The notes below the pieces were generated by a model. It had not been told where the DNA came from, ran no database searches, and was given only the letters and a program-made list of their open reading frames with translations. Positions 59,372 to 64,000 of a stretch of DNA of 64,000 nt are shown in pieces. A program made the position numbers and the translations under genes. Position 1 is the first letter of the stretch. Each line of letters opens with the position of its first letter. Origin of the DNA: an uncultured Eubacteriales bacterium (lineage in GTDB: Bacteria > Bacillota > Clostridia > Peptostreptococcales > Anaerovoracaceae); contig CADBJW010000004.1 in assembly GCA_902795135.1 (NCBI GenBank), positions 1 through 64,000 of the forward strand, in the 5' to 3' direction.

Positions 59372-59896
59372 ATGAAAAAGAAAAAAGTCTTAGCAACAGC
59401 AGCGCTGCTCCTGTGCCTGATCGTAAGCATCGGGACTGCCGCCGCCTACTTCACGGACTATGAATCGGCCAAAGGCGGAGCAGTGGTCCATCTGAAAGGG
59501 CAAACGGAGATGACCGAGGAGATGGACGGAAACCATAAGATCCTGAAGATCACCAATACGGGCGAGACGGACATGATCGTGCGCGCCATCATCATCGGAG
59601 ATGCCGGAAGGATCCAGAGCATCGCAGGAGACGGCTGGAGCGAAGGAGCGGACGGAGCCTACTACTACGGCAAAGTCCTGCATCCGGGAGAAGGCGGAAA
59701 CGGCGATGCGACGACGCAGCTGCGGGTCAATGTGCGCGGCGGTGACAGCGATACGGACGACTTTGAGATCATCGTAGTCCACGAAGGAAGCCGGGCCGTC
59801 TACGCGGGAAGCGGCAAGCCCGGTGAAGAAGGACAGAAGCTGACGGCACCGGACGGCTGGGACGCAGACGCAGTCGCAAAGATAAGGACCAAGTAA
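59372..59896 (+). CDS. Small exported protein with SipW/TasA-like signal
   Basis: The 174-residue protein has a basic N-terminus, a hydrophobic signal and AAYFTDYESAKGG just after it, the pattern of SipW-processed TasA/camelysin-type fibre proteins. The mature part is short-stranded and has one beta-sandwich-like domain (LKITNTGETDMIVRAII). It starts 18 bases after the giant protein, with GGAGG upstream. I infer an extracellular fibre or matrix component made with the giant protein. No SipW-type peptidase gene is in the window. Confidence 0.75.
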   Translation: MKKKKVLATAALLLCLIVSIGTAAAYFTDYESAKGGAVVHLKGQTEMTEEMDGNHKILKITNTGETDMIVRAIIIGDAGRIQSIAGDGWSEGADGAYYYGKVLHPGEGGNGDATTQLRVNVRGGDSDTDDFEIIVVHEGSRAVYAGSGKPGEEGQKLTAPDGWDADAVAKIRTK

Positions 59897-59908
59897 AGGA
59901 GGCAGGGC

Positions 59909-60751
59909 ATGAAAGAAACGAAACGAATGTCAAAAAAAACACTGGCCCTGCTGGCCGCCGCGGTGATGCTGCTGTGCGGAAGCGGCATCCTGGGGACGAG
60001 AGCGAGCCTGGCGGTCTTCAGCGAGGACTACACGGCGAGCTTTTATCTGAACCACCTGCAGGTGCACCTTCTGGAAAACGGAAAGGATGTGTGCGGGGAG
60101 CAGAACACCCTGGCCGGGCAGAGCAAAGTCACCGGACAGCTTGCCACCAGCCTGGGCTACAGCAAGGGAGAGGACGGGGAAGTCCTCGGAAGCGTGGAGC
60201 CGGGCAAGGTCTACCGGGAAGAGATCGCAGCCCGCAACGGACAGGACATCCCCCAGTATGTGCGGATGACCGTGCGAAAGTACTGGGTGGAAACGGATGA
60301 GGACGGAACTGTAAAGACCGATGATTCCGGAAATCCGGTCAAGATCACCACCCTCTCACCGGACCAGATTCGTCTGACCTACGGAAAAGACGTAAAGGGA
60401 TCCAAAGCCAAAGACCAATACAACAAAGACGCCTGGATCATCAATGAAGAAGAGACCACGACGGAAAGCACGACCTACTATCTGAAAGAGGCACTCGGAG
60501 ACAGCGCCGACAGCGCGCTGCTGTTCGACCGGGTGGCCATCGACGGGACGGTAGCGAAGATGGGCGGCGTGGACAAGACGGAAGAAAATGGCAAGACCAT
60601 CTTCACCTACCGCTATGACTATGACGGAGCGGCCTTCTTCATCGAAGCGGACGTGCAGGCGATCCAGACCCACAATGCTCAGGATGCCATCCGGAGCCAG
60701 TGGGGCGTATACAACGTGAGCGTGAGCGGCGGAACGCTGCAGGTAAAGTAG
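59909..60751 (+). CDS. Exported protein of the surface locus, TasA-like
   Basis: The 280-residue protein has an N-terminal signal (about 9-30, LALLAAAVMLLCGSGILGTRA) followed by SLAVFSEDYTASFYLNHLQVHL, again resembling SipW-type exported proteins. The rest is rich in beta strands with a mid-region PVKITTLSPDQIRLTYG, and no known catalytic motif is seen. GGAGG precedes the ATG, 12 bases after the preceding gene. It ends close before the next gene, so all are one operon. The role is unknown, probably structural. Confidence 0.72.
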   Translation: MKETKRMSKKTLALLAAAVMLLCGSGILGTRASLAVFSEDYTASFYLNHLQVHLLENGKDVCGEQNTLAGQSKVTGQLATSLGYSKGEDGEVLGSVEPGKVYREEIAARNGQDIPQYVRMTVRKYWVETDEDGTVKTDDSGNPVKITTLSPDQIRLTYGKDVKGSKAKDQYNKDAWIINEEETTTESTTYYLKEALGDSADSALLFDRVAIDGTVAKMGGVDKTEENGKTIFTYRYDYDGAAFFIEADVQAIQTHNAQDAIRSQWGVYNVSVSGGTLQVK

Positions 60752-60755
60752 GGAG

Positions 60756-61541
60756 GTGCCGGAGATGAAAAGAATCAAGAAACTGAGCATCCTGGCCCTT
60801 GCGGTGATCACCGCTCTTGCCATGACGGGCATCAGCGCCTCCGCTGTGAGCAGTGACCTTTACGGAAGCTGCCACTTTGACGGAAGCAGCATCGTAGCGG
60901 ACTTCGATTCGGGACAGATCGCCCAGGCGGTGACGGACCTGCAGCCGGGGGATGATGTGAGCTTTACGGTGGAGTACACCAACGAGTGCGAAGAATCGAC
61001 GGACTGGTACATGTCCAATGAAGTGATCCGGACTCTGGAGAAAGCGAATGAATCCAAGCGTGTGGCAGGGACCGGGACGGCGGAAAACGGCGGTTACAGC
61101 TATGAGCTGGTCCATGAGGATAAAGACGGAAAGGAAAACGTGCTGTTCAGCAGCGATGAAGTGGGCGGAGAGGCAAAGCCTGCGGATATGGAAGGTCTGG
61201 AACAGGCCACCAACGCTCTGGACGAATGGTTCTACATCCAGACCCTGGGAAAGGGAGAATCGGGGACGGTCCGTCTGAACGTGTCCCTTGACGGAGAGAC
61301 GGAAGTCAACGACTACATGGATACCAGCGGGAGCGTCATGGTGAAGTTTGCCGTGGAGCTGACGCCAAAGAACGTAGAGAAGAGCAAGAAGAAATACAGC
61401 GGCAAGGGAGTCACCACGGGAGACCGGGCGAACCTGATGCCGTGGATCATCGCCATGCTGGCGGCAGGGATCCTGCTTTTGCTGCTGGCGCTGAGAAGCC
61501 GCAGAAAAGACAGAGAGATGCAGACGGGAGGCGATGAATGA
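60756..61541 (+). CDS. Exported membrane-anchored protein with VTTGD motif
   Basis: The 261-residue protein has a signal peptide (about 1-27), a beta-rich outer domain (LQPGDDVSFTVEYTNECEE), and a C-terminal VTTGDRANLMPW followed by a helix (about 226-246) and RSRRKDRE. This resembles a sortase-type sorting signal with VTTGD in place of LPXTG, or a simple membrane anchor. The stop overlaps the next gene by four bases (ATGA). It may hold the locus's fibre at the cell surface. Confidence 0.72.
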   Translation: MPEMKRIKKLSILALAVITALAMTGISASAVSSDLYGSCHFDGSSIVADFDSGQIAQAVTDLQPGDDVSFTVEYTNECEESTDWYMSNEVIRTLEKANESKRVAGTGTAENGGYSYELVHEDKDGKENVLFSSDEVGGEAKPADMEGLEQATNALDEWFYIQTLGKGESGTVRLNVSLDGETEVNDYMDTSGSVMVKFAVELTPKNVEKSKKKYSGKGVTTGDRANLMPWIIAMLAAGILLLLLALRSRRKDREMQTGGDE

Positions 61542-62527
61542 TGAAGAAGATACAGACCCTCATTCGGATATCGCTGATCGCCTTTGCGATGGTTTTGACC
61601 GCAGGATGCGCGCAGATCATCGGCGCGGCAGGAGCGCAGGACAGCGACGGGACTTTCCCTGGAGCGGAGAAGGCCTTTGCCGCATCGGACTATACGTATA
61701 CGGTGAGCATCTACTCGGGCAAGGAAGGCTACTTTGACGGAGATGAAAACAAGCACGTCATCCGGGTAAAGGGGCTGGAATACGGCCAGACTTACACGCT
61801 GGATCTGAGCAGCCTGGACCTTACCGTATCGGACAAAGACAAGTACTATCCGAGAGGCCTGAAGATCTCGGGGCACGACAACGATGAGATCTCGCAGATG
61901 GAGTATCAGTCCTATACCTTTACGGTGACGCGGGACGAAGCTTTCTCAGTGGCCTACGGCATGAAGGGCGGCATGGTGCAGTATACGGTGCGCTATGTGG
62001 ACGAGAGCGGCGGCGTGCTGCTTTCGCCGAAGACCTATTACGGCATGGCGGGAGACAAGCCGGTCCTTTCCTTCAAGTACGTGGAAGGGTATCTGCCGGA
62101 TGATTACAATCTCACCAAGACCCTGTCGACCGATGAGGCGGAGAACGTCTTCACCTTTACCTATCACAGGGAACAAGGCGTGACCGTCGAGGGAAGTGAG
62201 CAAGAGGAAGGAGAAGTCACGGACGGTGACGACGGCAACGCGAACGGAAATGGCAATGCCAATGCCGGGAACGGGAACGGAACGCTGACCGCGGGAAGCG
62301 GAGACAACATTCCGGGCACCAACATCCGGGACCTGGATGAAAACAAAACACCGAAGGCAACTGCGCCGATCGAGGACAACCAGACGCCGGGAGGGATCCT
62401 GAGCGGAGCCAATGCACTGATAGCGGGCATTGCGGCTGCAGGTGTCCTGATCGCGCTGGCACTCCTGTACTTCATCCTGAGAAAACGGCGGGAGGAAGAA
62501 GAGGAGCCAATCGATACAGACGAATAA
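61538..62527 (+). CDS. Lipobox-containing, C-terminally anchored surface protein
   Basis: The 329-residue protein has an N-terminal hydrophobic stretch with LTAGC, a lipobox-like site. A domain near 145-230 (VQYTVRYVDESGGVLLSPKTYYGMAGDKPV) resembles MucBP-type repeats, followed by an Asn/Gly-rich linker (NANGNGNANAGNGNG) and a C-terminal helix (about 291-314) with RKRREEEEE. Having both a lipobox and a C-terminal helix is unusual. It is translationally coupled to the preceding gene and is the last gene of the surface operon, before a terminator. Binding or tethering is my guess. Confidence 0.72.
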   Translation: MMKKIQTLIRISLIAFAMVLTAGCAQIIGAAGAQDSDGTFPGAEKAFAASDYTYTVSIYSGKEGYFDGDENKHVIRVKGLEYGQTYTLDLSSLDLTVSDKDKYYPRGLKISGHDNDEISQMEYQSYTFTVTRDEAFSVAYGMKGGMVQYTVRYVDESGGVLLSPKTYYGMAGDKPVLSFKYVEGYLPDDYNLTKTLSTDEAENVFTFTYHREQGVTVEGSEQEEGEVTDGDDGNANGNGNANAGNGNGTLTAGSGDNIPGTNIRDLDENKTPKATAPIEDNQTPGGILSGANALIAGIAAAGVLIALALLYFILRKRREEEEEPIDTDE

Positions 62528-62535
62528 AAACATAG

Positions 62536-62578
62536 AAGGATTGTCATGCGAATCAATGAGCGCGGCAATCCTTTTTTC
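62536..62578 (+). terminator. Terminator of the surface operon
   Basis: AAGGATTG (62536-62543) pairs with CAATCCTT (62566-62573), with a long loop, followed by T residues. The gap to truA (62579-62785) has a further CTGAGA/TCTCAG hairpin and no open frame I would support. Confidence 0.7.
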
Positions 62579-62785
62579 ATGGGACGACCAGTGGACAGTG
62601 GCTGAGCAGGAACCTACAGCGATGGGATTCTTAGAAATCATGAGAAGCAAATGATTTTTTAGAGCGAAGTCTCAAATTCTGACGAATCAAAAAGATTCTG
62701 AGAATCCCCCCGCAGAATCTCAGCAGAGTCGCTACAAAAACACCCTTCCACCCAGTTGCCCCCTTTGCCCGGTTGACATAGAACG

Positions 62786-62814
62786 TTGCCCATTTTTGCC
62801 GAATCATGTATAAT
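62786..62814 (+). promoter_or_regulatory. Promoter placing transcription start next to the truA ATG
   Basis: TTGCCC (62786-62791) and a perfect TATAAT (62809-62814) are 17 bases apart. The ATG at 62825 lies about four bases after the expected transcription start and lacks a ribosome binding site. Confidence 0.65.
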
Positions 62815-62824
62815 CAAATGGAAT

Positions 62825-63670
62825 ATGACCAAAAACATACTTCTGACAATTGCATATGATGGGTCGCGGTTTCATGGCTGGCAAAAGCAGCCGGCGGAGG
62901 TTACGGTACAGGGTCATTTGGAGCGTGTCATGTCCAGGCTGTTCAAACGGCCGGTGCTTTTGAGCGGGACCAGCCGGACGGATGCCGGTGTCCACGCGCT
63001 AGACCAGAAAGCCAGTTTCGTAACGGACCTGGGGATTCCCACAGAGAAACTGCCCCTCGTCATCAACAACGCCCTTTGCGCGGAAGAAGCAGGGCCCTTT
63101 GCAAAGGCACCGGTTCGAATCCTGGATGCCTGCGAAATGCCGGCCGATTTTCACGCGCGATTCAGCTGCAAAGGCAAGAAGTATATATATAAAATCAAAG
63201 CAGGCTGCGGATCCAACGGCGTATCGGACAGCCGGGAGACAGCGCATTCACTGGTATTTGACCGGAATTACGTGTATCACGTAGGCGAATCCCTCAATAT
63301 AGAAGCCATGCAGCAGGCGGCAAAGTATTTGATCGGCGAACACGACTTCAAGTCCTTTGAAAGCTCCGGCGGCAACCCGAGAGAAACAACGGTCCGAAGG
63401 ATTTTTGATGCGGAGGTGATTGACCTTAGCAGTGAGGCCGTCAACGCGGGCAGTACATCAGAGGTCCTACCGCAGGACATGGAAATCCATATCAGCGGAG
63501 ACGGTTTTTTGTATAACATGGTCCGGATCATTACCGGCACGCTGGTCGAAACGGGTCAGGGCAAACGCAAACCGGAAGACATCATAGAAATCATGGAAGC
63601 CAAGGACAGAGCAAAGGCCGGGCACACGGCTCCGCCGTACGGTCTGTACCTGGCAGAAGTTTATTATTAA
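62825..63670 (+). CDS. truA: tRNA pseudouridine synthase A
   Basis: The 281-residue protein forms pseudouridine at positions 38-40 of the tRNA anticodon arm. The catalytic Asp53 lies in GTSRTDAGVHA, and YDGSRFHGWQKQP, HDFKSFESSGG and YNMVRIITGTLVE are family signatures. The ATG at 62825 is chosen because upstream in-frame codons lie within the promoter. It is probably translated from an almost leaderless mRNA. It is followed by a deoxycytidylate deaminase gene. Confidence 0.93.
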   Translation: MTKNILLTIAYDGSRFHGWQKQPAEVTVQGHLERVMSRLFKRPVLLSGTSRTDAGVHALDQKASFVTDLGIPTEKLPLVINNALCAEEAGPFAKAPVRILDACEMPADFHARFSCKGKKYIYKIKAGCGSNGVSDSRETAHSLVFDRNYVYHVGESLNIEAMQQAAKYLIGEHDFKSFESSGGNPRETTVRRIFDAEVIDLSSEAVNAGSTSEVLPQDMEIHISGDGFLYNMVRIITGTLVETGQGKRKPEDIIEIMEAKDRAKAGHTAPPYGLYLAEVYY

Positions 63671-63716
63671 GGCAGAAGTTTAATTATTAAGATCGAAAAG
63701 ATCGGAGATGCAGAGA

Positions 63717-64000
63717 ATGAAAATCAAAGTCGATGACAGACCTACATGGGATGAATACTTCATGGAAATGGCTGAAGTCACAGCCAAACGGTCCACATGT
63801 CTGCGCAGACACGTGGGAGCAGTAATCGTACAGGATAAGCACATTATCGCTACAGGTTACAATGGCGCGCCGCGGGGAATCGAGCACTGCGGAGAGCGGG
63901 AAGGCGGATGCCTTAGAGAGCAGCTGGGCATACCGTCAGGAGAAAAGCACGAACTCTGCAGAGCACTCCACGCTGAGCAGAACGCCATCATACAGGCAGC
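63717..64000 (+). CDS. Deoxycytidylate deaminase, 3' end outside window
   Basis: About 94 codons are visible from the ATG at 63717. The sequence shows [42 protein letters not shown], and the zinc-binding HAEQNAI motif near the window end (the second CxxC part lies outside). It would deaminate dCMP to dUMP for thymidylate supply; a ComE-type protein has the same fold but the context is neutral. CGGAG lies upstream. It starts 46 bases after truA and is probably cotranscribed. Confidence 0.85.
   Translation, partial: MKIKVDDRPTWDEYFMEMAEVTAKRSTCLRRHVGAVIVQDKHIIATGYNGAPRGIEHCGEREGGCLREQLGIPSGEKHELCRALHAEQNAIIQA

Noticed and set aside
62579..62785. Additional gene between the surface operon and truA
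   Set aside because: Only short frames without start signals exist. The gap holds a terminator, one extra hairpin and the truA promoter.

Overview
The window looks like the chromosome of a low-to-medium GC, anaerobic, amino-acid-fermenting Firmicute of class Clostridia (Stickland type; Anaerovoracaceae or a relative is my inference). The grounds are a complete oxidative/B12-dependent ornithine fermentation operon, sigma-54 enhancer-binding regulators, ferredoxin-linked 2-oxoacid oxidation, a biotin-dependent decarboxylase module, a T-box leader, Gram-positive surface proteins and strong AGGAGG-type ribosome binding sites. I see no rRNA, tRNA, CRISPR array, insertion sequence or prophage.

Layout. 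1-4.3 kb: 3' part of a very large repetitive surface protein. 4.4-9.8 kb: flavodoxin with a short DUF3793 protein, a subtilase-like protein without its catalytic triad, RNase H, an ArsR regulator, an SGNH hydrolase and an acetyltransferase, separated by a gap holding a REP-like direct repeat. 9.9-19.5 kb: the ornithine regulon, comprising a PAS/AAA+/Fis activator, a near-consensus sigma-54 promoter, and ord-ortA-ortB-oraS-oraE plus a MutL-like reactivase. 19.7-26 kb: biotin block (bioY, birA, a double aminotransferase fusion, carboxyltransferase, OadG-like subunit and biotin carrier). 26-35.8 kb: coaX, dusB, a CoA-transferase, a PadR/DUF1700/DUF4097 envelope module, homoserine dehydrogenase, an AbrB/PIN toxin-antitoxin pair, an acylating aldehyde dehydrogenase and a prepilin peptidase. 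35.9-39.4 kb: a T-box leader, probably isoleucine-specific, followed by a four-subunit 2-oxoacid:ferredoxin oxidoreductase. 39.5-46.5 kb: a second sigma-54 circuit (small membrane protein, GPH-type transporter, aldehyde dehydrogenase, acetyltransferase, activator, saccharopine-dehydrogenase-like enzyme). 46.6-62.6 kb: a surface locus with a 4,233-residue adhesin-like protein and four small exported proteins. 62.8 kb to end: truA and the start of a dCMP deaminase gene.

How it works together (inference). Ornithine is degraded to acetyl-CoA, alanine and reduced carriers under control of the first activator, whose likely 14-bp palindromic site occurs twice upstream of the operon promoter and once over the activator's own promoter. 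Acyl-CoA, CoA-transferase and ferredoxin enzymes nearby fit the same fermentative metabolism. The second sigma-54 circuit probably handles import and oxidation of another amino-acid-like substrate that I cannot identify.

The points most worth following are the palindrome/sigma-54 logic, the Ile T-box on an oxidoreductase usually seen as catabolic, the aminotransferase fusion that has lost one Schiff-base lysine, the pseudo-subtilase, and the giant surface protein in which BspA-like domains are inserted into loops of pilin-like domains.
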